Of a stretch of DNA of 49,109 bases, positions 27,234-36,610 are shown one piece after another. The notes beneath the pieces are model-generated. The model did no database searches, had not been told where the DNA came from, and was given only the letters and a program-made list of their open reading frames with translations. The stretch is taken from assembly GCA_016867455.1 (NCBI GenBank), contig VGJJ01000003.1, forward strand, positions 1 to 49,109, in the 5' to 3' direction. Position 1 is the first letter of the stretch; every line of letters begins with the position of its first letter. The position numbers and the translations under genes were made by a program. The stretch is from Candidatus Iainarchaeum sp. (GTDB taxonomy: Archaea; Iainarchaeota; Iainarchaeia; Iainarchaeales; VGJJ01).

Positions 27234-28139
27234 GTGTTGAAACGCATGATCACGCACTTTAACATGCCCCTCAATGTGCTTCCCATGCCACTCTTACGAT
27301 GGGCGAGCAAACATCTTGTAGGATTGGGAACGCGTTTTGGAAAATTCATGCCCCTCAATGATGTGGACATGAGAAAAGCCGAAATTCCCATGTCAGCTAA
27401 AGAATATGCAACCATGAGCATGGTCATTATTCTCTTCTACTTCGTCTTCTTCGGCTTCTTATTTTTTGTCATGGCATTCCGATTATTCACCAAACTCGAC
27501 ATTTTTCTTCCGCTAGTTGTCAGCATGGTCTTTTCACTCTTAGTTTTCGTACAACTCGTCACGTTTCCCATTATTCGCGTCACCAAAAAAGTCCGCGACT
27601 TAGACCGGAATCTCGTATTCGCCCTCCGCACGATTCTCGTGCAACTGCGCTCAGGCATAAGCTTATTCGAATCCATGAAAGTGGTAGCGGAAGGAAACTA
27701 TGGCGCCGTATCCAAAGAATTCAAACGAGCTGTGGACCAAATATCCACGGGAACTATACAAGAAATCGCCCTCGAACGGATTGCGGAATACAATCCCAGC
27801 ATCTTTTTCCGCAGGGCCATATGGCAAATCGTCAATGGAATGCGCGCCGGAGCAGACATTACCACCGTATTAGGAGAAAGCGTGGACTCCCTCACGGAAG
27901 CACAATCCATCCAAATACGCAATTACGAGAGCCAAATGAAAATACTCTCACTCGTGTACATGATGTTAGGCGTCATTGTTCCCGCGCTCGGAATCACTTT
28001 CCTCATTGTCCTATCATCATTTCCACAAATTCAAATAACTGAATTATATTTCTGGATTCTCCTCGCAGGAGTTGGAATCGCCCAATTCATGTACATGGGT
28101 ATTGTGAAAAGCAAACGCCCAACATTGCTGGGAGACTAA
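27234..28139 (+). CDS. Type II secretion F-domain (TadC/FlaJ-like) membrane protein, first copy
   Basis: FALRTILVQLRSGISLFESMKVVAEGNYGAVSKEFKRAVDQI; TM segments; follows the ATPase. Confidence 0.88.
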   Translation: MLKRMITHFNMPLNVLPMPLLRWASKHLVGLGTRFGKFMPLNDVDMRKAEIPMSAKEYATMSMVIILFYFVFFGFLFFVMAFRLFTKLDIFLPLVVSMVFSLLVFVQLVTFPIIRVTKKVRDLDRNLVFALRTILVQLRSGISLFESMKVVAEGNYGAVSKEFKRAVDQISTGTIQEIALERIAEYNPSIFFRRAIWQIVNGMRAGADITTVLGESVDSLTEAQSIQIRNYESQMKILSLVYMMLGVIVPALGITFLIVLSSFPQIQITELYFWILLAGVGIAQFMYMGIVKSKRPTLLGD

Positions 28140-28140
28140 C

Positions 28141-29154
28141 ATGACCGCACGAAACAACATTGCATTTTTGCGCGGCATCGTGGACGCGTTTGAGAAGCAA
28201 TTCATGTACTTGGGAATACGCATCTCTTCTCGAAAATTCGTCATCAACATGATCATGTTTTCGTTTACATTAAGTGTCGTGTCAACCATTGTAACAAGCA
28301 TCGTTTTCAAATGGCCCTACTTCCTCGTAGTAATTGGATTCTTCCTAACTTTTTTGCTGGTCATGGGAGGAATTTACTTATTTTTGGACTTACAAGCCGA
28401 AGGAAGAGGAAAACAAGTCGAAAAAGTTCTTCCGGATGCACTCCAACTCGTGGCGAGCAACATCAAATCCGGACTCACTACGGAACGCGCACTATTGGTT
28501 TCCGCCCGACCCGAATTCGGTCCATTTGAGTACGAACTCAAACGCATCTCCACACGCGTACTCTCCGGTGTTCCGATTGAAAAAGCAATATTAGAAGTTC
28601 CCAAACACATCAAATCAACTCTCGTGGAGCGTACCATGTGGCTGCTTGCGCGCGGAATTTCCTCCGGAGGAGAAATTGCCGATTTGCTGCTGCAGCTTTC
28701 ACGTAATCTGCGCACGCAACTCACGTTACAAAGCGAAGCCCGCGCATCCATATCCATTTACGTAATCCTCATATTTTTCTCCGCAGCGTTTGGCGGGCCC
28801 GCATTGTATGCAGTATCGAGCTTCATCGTGGAAGTCATGAACGCGCAAGTATCATCCCAACCCCAAATTAATGCAGGAAGCATGGCTGCTGCTGGATCAC
28901 GATTCTCCGGATTAGGTTCATTTGTGGGTGGCCGCACCGAAATGATTTCTCCTGAATTTGTCATATTCTTCGCACAAATCATGCTATTTGTCGGAGGAAT
29001 ATTTGCCGCACTCATCTTGGGAGCCATCGCCACCGGAAAAGAAAAAGACGGAGTCAAATACATTCCAGTAGTTATGCTATTTTCATTCGGATTGTATTAC
29101 ATGATACGGTTTGTTTTACACTCAGCGTTTGGAACACTCTTGCTGGGAGGATAA
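28141..29154 (+). CDS. Type II secretion F-domain (TadC/FlaJ-like) membrane protein, second copy
   Basis: LPDALQLVASNIKSGLTTERALLVSARPEFGPFEYELKRISTRVLSGVPIEKAI; multiple TM. Confidence 0.88.
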   Translation: MTARNNIAFLRGIVDAFEKQFMYLGIRISSRKFVINMIMFSFTLSVVSTIVTSIVFKWPYFLVVIGFFLTFLLVMGGIYLFLDLQAEGRGKQVEKVLPDALQLVASNIKSGLTTERALLVSARPEFGPFEYELKRISTRVLSGVPIEKAILEVPKHIKSTLVERTMWLLARGISSGGEIADLLLQLSRNLRTQLTLQSEARASISIYVILIFFSAAFGGPALYAVSSFIVEVMNAQVSSQPQINAGSMAAAGSRFSGLGSFVGGRTEMISPEFVIFFAQIMLFVGGIFAALILGAIATGKEKDGVKYIPVVMLFSFGLYYMIRFVLHSAFGTLLLGG

Positions 29155-29200
29155 AGTCATCCAGCATTTTTTTTTAATTCGTTCTTCTATTTTTTTTTAT

Positions 29201-29271
29201 GCTTCTGAAAATAATTCTTCAAACTTTTTAGAAAAGTTTGATCAAAATCACGCTTCTGAAAACAATTCTTC
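29201..29271. repeat. Palindromic element flanked by 20-nt direct repeats at the 3' end of the KaiC-like gene
   Basis: GCTTCTGAAAA(T/C)AATTCTTC at 29201-29220 and 29252-29271 (19/20) around CAAACTTTT-TAG-AAAAGTTTG-ATCAAAA. Confidence 0.75.
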
Positions 29272-29949
29272 TTTAGGAAGCACTTCAATTCCCTGCGCGG
29301 TGATTCTCACGGGGCGAAGCTTGTCGCTTATTTTGGTATCGCGCATTTTGAGAATACCAATACTTCTCACGAAGCGATTTTCCACTCTTGTGTGGTAAAG
29401 CAACACGACTCCATCTGCGACATATTCTTCCAAACCATACAATCCTTCATGCTGACCCGTCGTGCTTTCGTTCGTAATAATCGTCGTCACATTCAACTTC
29501 TTGAGCATTTTTCCCAATGACAAAATACGCTTACGTGCATCGAGTTCACGTTCAAAATACAAATGAAAAATAACGCCAGGGTCAATAATGATCCGCGAGG
29601 CCTTGTGTTTCGCGACCAAATCCTCAATACTGTCTCTCAACTTATCAAAATCATACAATTCAACCGTTTGCAGAATTATTTTTCCTTTCTTCACCATTCC
29701 TTCTACATCCCAACCAAAAATAGCAGCCGTCTCCATCAATTCTTCGGGCTTTTCTTCCAATGAAATAAACACGCCCGTCTCATTATGCTTGAATGCGCCG
29801 TGATACAAATACTGCAAACAAAAAATAGTCTTTCCCGCACCGGGATCACCTGTCAAAACAACCAAGTTTCCCTTCGGAATACCCCCTTCAATCAACTCAT
29901 CTAAGCCCATGATTTCAGTGGGAGTGCGTTCAACAATGGCGTTGCCCAT
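29248..29949 (-). CDS. KaiC-like RecA-superfamily ATPase
   Basis: GLDELIEGGIPKGNLVVLTGDPGAGKTIFCLQYLYHGA, GVFISLEEKPEEL, SRIIIDPGVIF. Confidence 0.9.
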   Translation of the reverse strand: MGNAIVERTPTEIMGLDELIEGGIPKGNLVVLTGDPGAGKTIFCLQYLYHGAFKHNETGVFISLEEKPEELMETAAIFGWDVEGMVKKGKIILQTVELYDFDKLRDSIEDLVAKHKASRIIIDPGVIFHLYFERELDARKRILSLGKMLKKLNVTTIITNESTTGQHEGLYGLEEYVADGVVLLYHTRVENRFVRSIGILKMRDTKISDKLRPVRITAQGIEVLPKEELFSEA

Positions 29950-29970
29950 ACCTCACCCCATTGACTTGGG

Positions 29971-29980
29971 AGATATATAC
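29971..29980 (-). promoter_or_regulatory. TATA box for a probably leaderless KaiC-like mRNA
   Basis: GTATATATCT on the minus strand, about 22-31 bp upstream of the start codon at 29949. Confidence 0.5.
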
Positions 29981-30033
29981 GTGATGGTGACTCCTGCAGT
30001 AAACACCCTCGAATCCCGTTTCTAACCCCACGA

Positions 30034-30043
30034 TTTATATATT
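30034..30043 (+). promoter_or_regulatory. TATA box upstream of the pilin gene
   Basis: TTTATATATT ~65 bp before the pilin ATG, followed by AAAGGAGGAGAT SD. Confidence 0.6.
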
Positions 30044-30101
30044 GCGAATTGTTTTCCTATGTCAGAATTAACCTTTCTTTGCAAAGGAGGAGATATTGCA
30101 T

Positions 30102-30563
30102 ATGCATTTTGGAAAACGAGGGCAGTCCGCACTCGAATACTTAATGACTTACGGATGGGCGTTGGTCGTTATTGTGATTGCGGTTGCAGCATTAGTAGTA
30201 TTAATTGACCCCAGTAAGATTCAAGGAAACCAATGCGATCCACGCTTTGGACAATTCACGGTGAGTCAGAGTAATTTAGTTGCCGGAACATCGCAGTTCG
30301 CTTTGGTTAACCAGACCGGACATGGTGTGACATTGACTGCTGTTAACGTAAGCGGAACCTATGCCGGTTCAACAGCCTACAATGACACCGGATCAGCCAT
30401 CACATCCGGAACGACGTTGAACCCTAACCAAACGGTCACGGTCATCGTCGATCAAGACCCTGATTTGACATCGGGATCATACAACTTGACCTACACGTTC
30501 ACTTATGACGCGGGTCAGTTGACAGGACTCACCGCTGCCGGAAGCTGCCACGGAACCATCTAA
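30102..30563 (+). CDS. Type IV pilin, class III signal peptide
   Basis: KRGQSALEYLMTYGWALVVIVIAVAALVVLIDPSKIQGNQC; ATG at 30096 or 30102 with strong SD. Confidence 0.9.
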   Translation: MHFGKRGQSALEYLMTYGWALVVIVIAVAALVVLIDPSKIQGNQCDPRFGQFTVSQSNLVAGTSQFALVNQTGHGVTLTAVNVSGTYAGSTAYNDTGSAITSGTTLNPNQTVTVIVDQDPDLTSGSYNLTYTFTYDAGQLTGLTAAGSCHGTI

Positions 30564-30641
30564 ATTCATTCGCTTAGCGGTTGTGCTCCGAAAGGAGCCA
30601 ACCTTCTTTTTTTTATTCTCACCACTCCTATCTCACGCAGT

Positions 30642-31310
30642 ATGGCTATTACTCCACGCCCCCTCAATACAATGACTCCCCCTTCTCCCGCGTCTCCGGA
30701 CGAATCCGTGCACCCTTCCCTGTCCGATGAACAATTAGCCGAACTCTTGCGGCCGGGAAAAGAATTTGAAAATAATTTACACGCGACCCTGAAACAATTA
30801 TCCGCGGGAAGCATCAACCTATTAGTCGTCCCCCTGAAAGATTATTCATCCACCGCCCACGCACTCCTAACCTATTATCACGCGCAAAAAACATCTGGAG
30901 TATATGTGAGCATCAACAAACCCACGCAGGACATTCTCAAAGGAATCAACGTTCAACTCACGCAAACACAGTTCGTGGATGCCATCACCGCATTAACCGG
31001 AAAAGGAACCGAGGACACACAGCAAATAACATTTATTGACTCTCCATTAGCACTAGTTGAATTAAATCTCGCCATTTCCGACCGAATGAAAGGACTAGTC
31101 AGCAATCAAAAATTTCTCGTCGTGGATTCCATATCCACATTATTAGTGTATAACACCCCGCAATCCGTGGAAAAATTCTGCCACACCATCATCGCCAAAA
31201 ACCGCGGAGACAATGTGATTGGCTTATTGCTCATGATTAATTCCGACGAACACCATGACGTGGTGGAAACGCTCGCCCAATTCGTGGATCATGTCATTAT
31301 TGTAAAATAA
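30642..31310 (+). CDS. RecA/KaiC-superfamily-like protein without a recognisable Walker A
   Basis: GVYVSINKPTQDI...KFLVVDSISTLLVYNTPQSVEKFCHTIIAKNRGDNVIGLLLMI...FVDHVIIV; no GxxxxGKT. Confidence 0.6.
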   Translation: MAITPRPLNTMTPPSPASPDESVHPSLSDEQLAELLRPGKEFENNLHATLKQLSAGSINLLVVPLKDYSSTAHALLTYYHAQKTSGVYVSINKPTQDILKGINVQLTQTQFVDAITALTGKGTEDTQQITFIDSPLALVELNLAISDRMKGLVSNQKFLVVDSISTLLVYNTPQSVEKFCHTIIAKNRGDNVIGLLLMINSDEHHDVVETLAQFVDHVIIVK

Positions 31311-32445
31311 TTTTATCCAATTCAAAATTAAGCTGCGTTTGACAAACGTGATTTGCCTCTTTCCAAATTACTCCAATTTCCTTTGCAATATTTTCTCTCG
31401 CGTGAATACTATTGAAAATGGCCTCTTCTGTTTTCTCTTGATTCAAAAGAATACTATTCTCGCGCTGCTGCACACCCATTAATGCCCGGTGCAAGGGATG
31501 ATTATCCCGTTCATGTTGATTAGCCACAATAGCCGCATCAAGCGCGTGAACATGTTCAATATACTGCACAAACAACGGGTCCTCGAGTGCATGCAAGATA
31601 GTGTCGCGAACATCCTCTTTATTCATTCCCACAAACACATTTTCATCCAACTCCAATGCGGAAACTGCCAAGCGCAAAATCATTACTAATCCTTGCCCGT
31701 GCGCATCTTTTTCACGCGTCAACGCGGGATTAGTCAAATACAAGTGCATCATCCGGTGCTGCGCGTTCTCCCACGACGCAGAAGCATTTTCATTTTCCGT
31801 TAAACACTTGAAAATAACACTCAATGATTGCCACGTGTTCATCCAATGTTCATTCAACGCGCGCTTTTCCAACAATAATTTATCAAATGACACATTCAAA
31901 CGCGTCAACGTGTCAAATCCTGGACGCGAACGGTATTCCTCCGACTCGTGATTCAAAAAAATACTCTCACGAGCTAAACGATTCTTCTCACCCTGAAGAA
32001 GAGCATACTCGCTTCCTAACTGTTCATATTTTTCAATATGCTCACTCAATTTCGTCAACAAATTATAGGGACGCAGAGCAGGATGTTTAGACAAATTCTG
32101 CATCACGATGCGGCGCATCTCTAACAACGTATCTTCCAGCTCACGCAACCACGAACTATTTTCATGCGCTCCAGGAGCGTGTTCAAGCAACGGCTTGTAA
32201 TGCGTCACAAACGCTTCATGCATCGTCAACGCGTACTGAATTAATGCATCCTCCGCACCCGGGGAAGGGGGATTCATCTTCGCGTGCAACCCCGCAACAC
32301 TCTCATGGGAGAATAATGGGGAGCGGTTCATCACATATTTCACTTGAGCGACGCGCAGCATGAGTAATTTGACTACTTTTTCATGGTCGTTCTTGACGAG
32401 CTCATGGGTCCGCGTCCGTGCCTCTAAAATGCTCATTTTTTTCAT
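31297..32445 (-). CDS. Hypothetical alpha-helical protein (382 aa)
   Basis: Long ORF with consistent codon usage; overlaps the convergent gene by 14 bp. Confidence 0.7.
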   Translation of the reverse strand: MKKMSILEARTRTHELVKNDHEKVVKLLMLRVAQVKYVMNRSPLFSHESVAGLHAKMNPPSPGAEDALIQYALTMHEAFVTHYKPLLEHAPGAHENSSWLRELEDTLLEMRRIVMQNLSKHPALRPYNLLTKLSEHIEKYEQLGSEYALLQGEKNRLARESIFLNHESEEYRSRPGFDTLTRLNVSFDKLLLEKRALNEHWMNTWQSLSVIFKCLTENENASASWENAQHRMMHLYLTNPALTREKDAHGQGLVMILRLAVSALELDENVFVGMNKEDVRDTILHALEDPLFVQYIEHVHALDAAIVANQHERDNHPLHRALMGVQQRENSILLNQEKTEEAIFNSIHARENIAKEIGVIWKEANHVCQTQLNFELDKIILQ

Positions 32446-32520
32446 AGGTTACTCAGGGTGCACGCAACTATATCTCTTTGCGTTCGTTGTTCAGCATAAC
32501 TTGGTACAAACATGAGCAGA

Positions 32521-32528
32521 TTTATATA
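32521..32528 (+). promoter_or_regulatory. TATA box
   Basis: TTTATATA 31-38 bp upstream of ATG 32559. Confidence 0.55.
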
Positions 32529-32558
32529 CTCAAATAATTTTCTCCATGAACGATTCCT

Positions 32559-33197
32559 ATGCGCTACACTTATTTACTGACAACTGGACTAATATTATTA
32601 GTTATTTTTGGCACATTTGCTTTAGCAAACGTGTCCACGACCACGATGACGTGGTTTGTTGCTACCGCTAAGTCGCTCACCGTTACGTACGGTTCCCCCT
32701 GCACCTCCGTGGCATTCTTCTTCCCGGAAACCAAGGCCTTTTTCGACTCCGATACCGATGGAAACTGGGCCCAAGTCGTACCTCACACCAACCGTGCGGG
32801 TGACACCAATTGTCAAACCTCCGCACAAGCGGGAATGACGGTCTCGAACACGGGAACCTCCGCGATAAACGGGGACGGTAACTTTGCTTCCCACCTTTCA
32901 GGTGCGGACGTTAATGTCGTGTTGAAAGTCTGGCTCGGAACCGGCTCCGGATGTGGAACCAATGGAATGGGCGGATGGGAAAAGGATTGTACGATCACTG
33001 AACGCGATGCGACAACCGCTCCCACCACGACGACGTGCCGTAACTTCAATGTGTTTAACGATATCAACGGCGGACGCCTCTTCTCATCCTTAGCGGTGTT
33101 TGGCGCCCAGCAATTGTGCTTCTCCGGTGATGGAAATGGATTCGTGGGGGCAGGAGATCACAATGGAAACTTCCAGATCGGAAGCGACTTTAGTTAA
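32559..33197 (+). CDS. Exported surface protein, paralog of the C-terminal part of the 2..835 protein
   Basis: N-terminal TM/signal LLTTGLILLVIFGTFALA; shared C-terminal domain ending GSDFS*. Confidence 0.85.
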   Translation: MRYTYLLTTGLILLVIFGTFALANVSTTTMTWFVATAKSLTVTYGSPCTSVAFFFPETKAFFDSDTDGNWAQVVPHTNRAGDTNCQTSAQAGMTVSNTGTSAINGDGNFASHLSGADVNVVLKVWLGTGSGCGTNGMGGWEKDCTITERDATTAPTTTTCRNFNVFNDINGGRLFSSLAVFGAQQLCFSGDGNGFVGAGDHNGNFQIGSDFS

Positions 33198-33266
33198 TGG
33201 CCGGGCTTCTAAAATCCGGCTCATTTATTAATTTCCAGTGAGTAGGGGAGTGAGGTGGGTTTTCGT

Positions 33267-34292
33267 ATGACCGTCGCAAAAGAATCAACTAAATCGTCTA
33301 GTGCACCTAATCCCGTGCTTAAATTTGTCGTGGGGGGCGTTATTGTTGTACTCGCTGCGTATCTTTTCCTCAACGCATCCACTCTTTTCCCCGCCACCAC
33401 TCCCCCATCTACGGACACCGCCCTCTCTCCTGCCGAAGCAACCCTTCCCGAAACATTTGATGATCATTCTGCTAACTTGCAAGTGTTGAAATCCACCTTG
33501 AGTAAGGAAAAGTTTTTGAAAAAACTATTTGAAGTGGATCGAAGCACGTATCACTTATACGATAAAGCGGCGCAATTCCTCGGCGTTTCCAACGAGGAAG
33601 TCACTCAATTCTTTTACAATTGCTGCGACCTCACGAAAGAATCGGACATTTTTTCCGAATTGCCCCCCATTTCCGATCATTTTTCCGCTACGGCGTACGA
33701 TGTGTCCATTGGCAAACTCAACCAGATTGGATTGCTCGATGAAGGGTTCTACAAGCAACCCGAGTTCTACACGTTTATTGATCAAGAAACGGGTGTCGTG
33801 AATCGTGAATTTTCTTTTCGACCGTGGACGCGACCGGAATTAAACCAGTGGGGAGACAATGGCATGCAAGCCTACCCCGCGGATCAATTTGATTCGGTTG
33901 AAATCACGGGAAGAGACACGTTCACCGCAGTCGTGTTCGTTACGGCGGGGTGGAACATTCAAAATTACGTGGGAGTAAATCTCGTTCCCAACCACGATGT
34001 CACTAATTATTTTGACATTGCCATTTCGGAAGAGAAGACGGGAAAATCATACTTCTTACTCGGACCCACATTCCCGCGCTTCTCACGAGAGTGGGCAACC
34101 AAAGTAGTGATTGATGGAAAAGTAAAACCAGGCACGCCCGCCGGGAGATATGTGATAGGAATAAACCCCGTTGCTCCCCCCAGTCAATTAAACCAAAAAT
34201 GGTCGGAAGAATACCCCGGATTGTATGCACCGCACGGGTTCATTCGACCCACGGACAACTACATTAGCCTTGTCATCGATGTCACGGCATAA
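33267..34292 (+). CDS. Membrane-anchored partner protein, paralog of 832..1650
   Basis: N-terminal TM; FYNCCDLTKESDIFSELPPISDHF and GPTFPRFSREWATKVVIDGKVKPGTPAGRYVIGI align with the 832 protein; GAGGTG SD. Confidence 0.85.
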   Translation: MTVAKESTKSSSAPNPVLKFVVGGVIVVLAAYLFLNASTLFPATTPPSTDTALSPAEATLPETFDDHSANLQVLKSTLSKEKFLKKLFEVDRSTYHLYDKAAQFLGVSNEEVTQFFYNCCDLTKESDIFSELPPISDHFSATAYDVSIGKLNQIGLLDEGFYKQPEFYTFIDQETGVVNREFSFRPWTRPELNQWGDNGMQAYPADQFDSVEITGRDTFTAVVFVTAGWNIQNYVGVNLVPNHDVTNYFDIAISEEKTGKSYFLLGPTFPRFSREWATKVVIDGKVKPGTPAGRYVIGINPVAPPSQLNQKWSEEYPGLYAPHGFIRPTDNYISLVIDVTA

Positions 34293-34356
34293 CCTCATTC
34301 GGATTATTTTTTTCAGCCGAGCAAACCATATTAACCGTGACTTTTTCCTTTGACGC

Positions 34357-36357
34357 ATGGGTAGACGTACGTATCGACTATGGTTTGTGCTCGCAGCCAT
34401 CACCCTATTATTGCCGGCATTCACCCACGCCGCCGCGAGTCAAACCATTACCTGGTATCCTGCTATCGAAGCAGGGTACTTGCTGAACGTTGACTATGCC
34501 CAATGCCACGCATCCACGGGTAATGTTTCGTTCAGTGCAACGGTTACCGGGACAACATTTGGAGGAACCATTACCGACGCCAACGTATTCGCTACTTTTC
34601 GCCGACCGGACGCAACCACGTTTGATGCCAATTTTACAAACGATTTGAGTGGAACATATGCACTCACCACTAACTTGACTCAAAACGGCACGTATTTTTT
34701 CCAAGCCCACGCGTACAAACCAGGATACACGCGCGGGGATTTCAATGGATACATTTACGTGCGCGATTTGAATTGGACAACTTCCTTTTTGAATAATGGA
34801 TTCGACCTCAACATTGGACAATTAGGAACTATACGAAATCTCGTGATCAACAATGATGGCAACACCGTGTATGACATCAATGCCAATACCACCATTTATT
34901 ATCCCGATGGAAACGTCGCCGATGCCAATAGCACCATGAATCAACTAGCTAATGGAGAATTCGCCAAAACATTTTTCGGACCGTCCCCCGCAGGAGCGTA
35001 CACGGTATCCACATTATTTACATGCGGAAGCCTCATGGACCATAATGCATCCGGAACATTCACGGTGCACGACACGAATACGGGAGGGAGTGGAGGAACC
35101 GGTGGCGGCGGTGGAGGATCCGGTGGCGGCGGTGGAGGCGGCGCCGGGGCCGGAGGTGGAGGAGGAAAACGCGCGCGAATCATTTCAATTGAATTCAGTC
35201 CCGCACTCGGAAAAAATGCTCCCTCGCAAATGGAAGCAACCGTGCAAAACTTGGGAGCAGGAATCATTGATTACACGCTCGCCTACACGATTACTACGCC
35301 CGCCGGTTTCGTAGCAACGGGACAAAAAGACATTTTGGCTGTAGGACCGTATGGAATAACCACTATCACACTCGACAGCGGGTTCACTCCCCTCGAAACA
35401 GGTTCGTATGTGGTGCAAGCAGACTTATACAAAAAAGACACGATTTCCAAATACGACAGTTATTCACGCACATACCCTGTATTGGGTGCTCATTCCATCA
35501 CATTCGACGCGGTTCCCGCATCCGACAAAACAGCCGTGGGACTCAGTTACCCATTCTCAATCAATCTATTGAACACAGGTGATTTTCTAGAAGATGATGT
35601 CCACATTGAATGGTATATTCTCAACTCAAATGGAGAAGAATACATTCGTTCTACTTACACGACTGAACTTTCTCCTACAGAAACGGCATCATTGCCATTC
35701 GCTCCATTTATTCCCATTAATGCTCCATTTGGATTGCATCAACTCGTTGTCAACGTGCGCGCATACAATGTGACCCAAACCCAAACCATCGTGTTCACCG
35801 TATCATCGCCCACGGATTATTACGCACAACTCATCCAGGATTTAGAACTGCGCATCGATCAACTGGATGAAAAATTATCCAGCCTCGAACAGCGTGGCTT
35901 TGACGTCAAAGAAGCGCAACTTACACTAGTGGATATCAAAACCGCGCTTGCACGAGACAAAGCATTGCTTCTATCCGGACAATTCGAAACACTCAACAAG
36001 GAAATCATTGACTTATCCGGACGCATCACTCGACTGGCTGCATTAGTGGATTTATTGGAACAACAATCCCCTCTCCTTTCGCGTGAAGGGCTCAATTTAC
36101 TCTTGTACATCGGCGCAGGACTCTTATTGGCATTGTTTGCATGGCTGTTATATTGGCTCCTTGAACGCGAAAAACACGAGCGGGGAAAACGCGGAGGGGT
36201 TGTCGTCGTCCCCGCGTCTCTCCCGTGGTTGTCCAACCTTATTGGTGTACAAAAAAGCTACCTTTTAACCACGGAACGCGAAAAAATCAAGCGTAAGCCT
36301 TTAATAGACCGGTTAATTGGATTGGTGCAAGGTGAGTCCAAGCATGATGTCGACTGA
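34357..36357 (+). CDS. Surface protein (666 aa) with Gly-rich linker, CARDB-like repeats, coiled coil and C-terminal TM
   Basis: Signal peptide, GGSGGTGGGGGGSGGGGGGGAGAGGGGG linker, C-terminal LLLYIGAGLLLALFAWLLYWLLE. Confidence 0.8.
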   Translation: MGRRTYRLWFVLAAITLLLPAFTHAAASQTITWYPAIEAGYLLNVDYAQCHASTGNVSFSATVTGTTFGGTITDANVFATFRRPDATTFDANFTNDLSGTYALTTNLTQNGTYFFQAHAYKPGYTRGDFNGYIYVRDLNWTTSFLNNGFDLNIGQLGTIRNLVINNDGNTVYDINANTTIYYPDGNVADANSTMNQLANGEFAKTFFGPSPAGAYTVSTLFTCGSLMDHNASGTFTVHDTNTGGSGGTGGGGGGSGGGGGGGAGAGGGGGKRARIISIEFSPALGKNAPSQMEATVQNLGAGIIDYTLAYTITTPAGFVATGQKDILAVGPYGITTITLDSGFTPLETGSYVVQADLYKKDTISKYDSYSRTYPVLGAHSITFDAVPASDKTAVGLSYPFSINLLNTGDFLEDDVHIEWYILNSNGEEYIRSTYTTELSPTETASLPFAPFIPINAPFGLHQLVVNVRAYNVTQTQTIVFTVSSPTDYYAQLIQDLELRIDQLDEKLSSLEQRGFDVKEAQLTLVDIKTALARDKALLLSGQFETLNKEIIDLSGRITRLAALVDLLEQQSPLLSREGLNLLLYIGAGLLLALFAWLLYWLLEREKHERGKRGGVVVVPASLPWLSNLIGVQKSYLLTTEREKIKRKPLIDRLIGLVQGESKHDVD

Positions 36358-36610
36358 ACTCCTAGTAACGGTGGCACTATTTGTCGTGCAAATGGTTATA
36401 GCCGTATATTTGATACGTTATTCCAACCAACAACTCATGAAAAGCATCTCCGGATTGAGAGACAAGAACTTGGAACTCATGAAACTAAATGCACGTTTAA
36501 CGAAAACAGTCATCATGAACGAAGACGGCTTCCGAAAAGAACTCGACGGTTTACGTAAAAGCAAATCCAGCGACAAGACCGTTGTCCAAGCGGTCACCGC
36601 CAAGGAGTGA
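36344..36610 (+). CDS. Small membrane/coiled-coil protein, copy 1
   Basis: MMSTELLVTVALFVVQMVIAVYLIRYSNQQL...; overlaps the stop of the upstream gene. Confidence 0.75.
   Translation: MMSTELLVTVALFVVQMVIAVYLIRYSNQQLMKSISGLRDKNLELMKLNARLTKTVIMNEDGFRKELDGLRKSKSSDKTVVQAVTAKE

Noticed and set aside
30331-30817. Minus ORF 30566..30817
   Set aside because: Antisense to the start of the RecA-like gene; no supporting signals.
34941-35267. Minus-strand ORF with poly-proline (PPPPPAPAPPPPPPPDPPPPPPVPPLPP)
   Set aside because: It is the antisense of the Gly-rich linker of the 666-aa surface protein.
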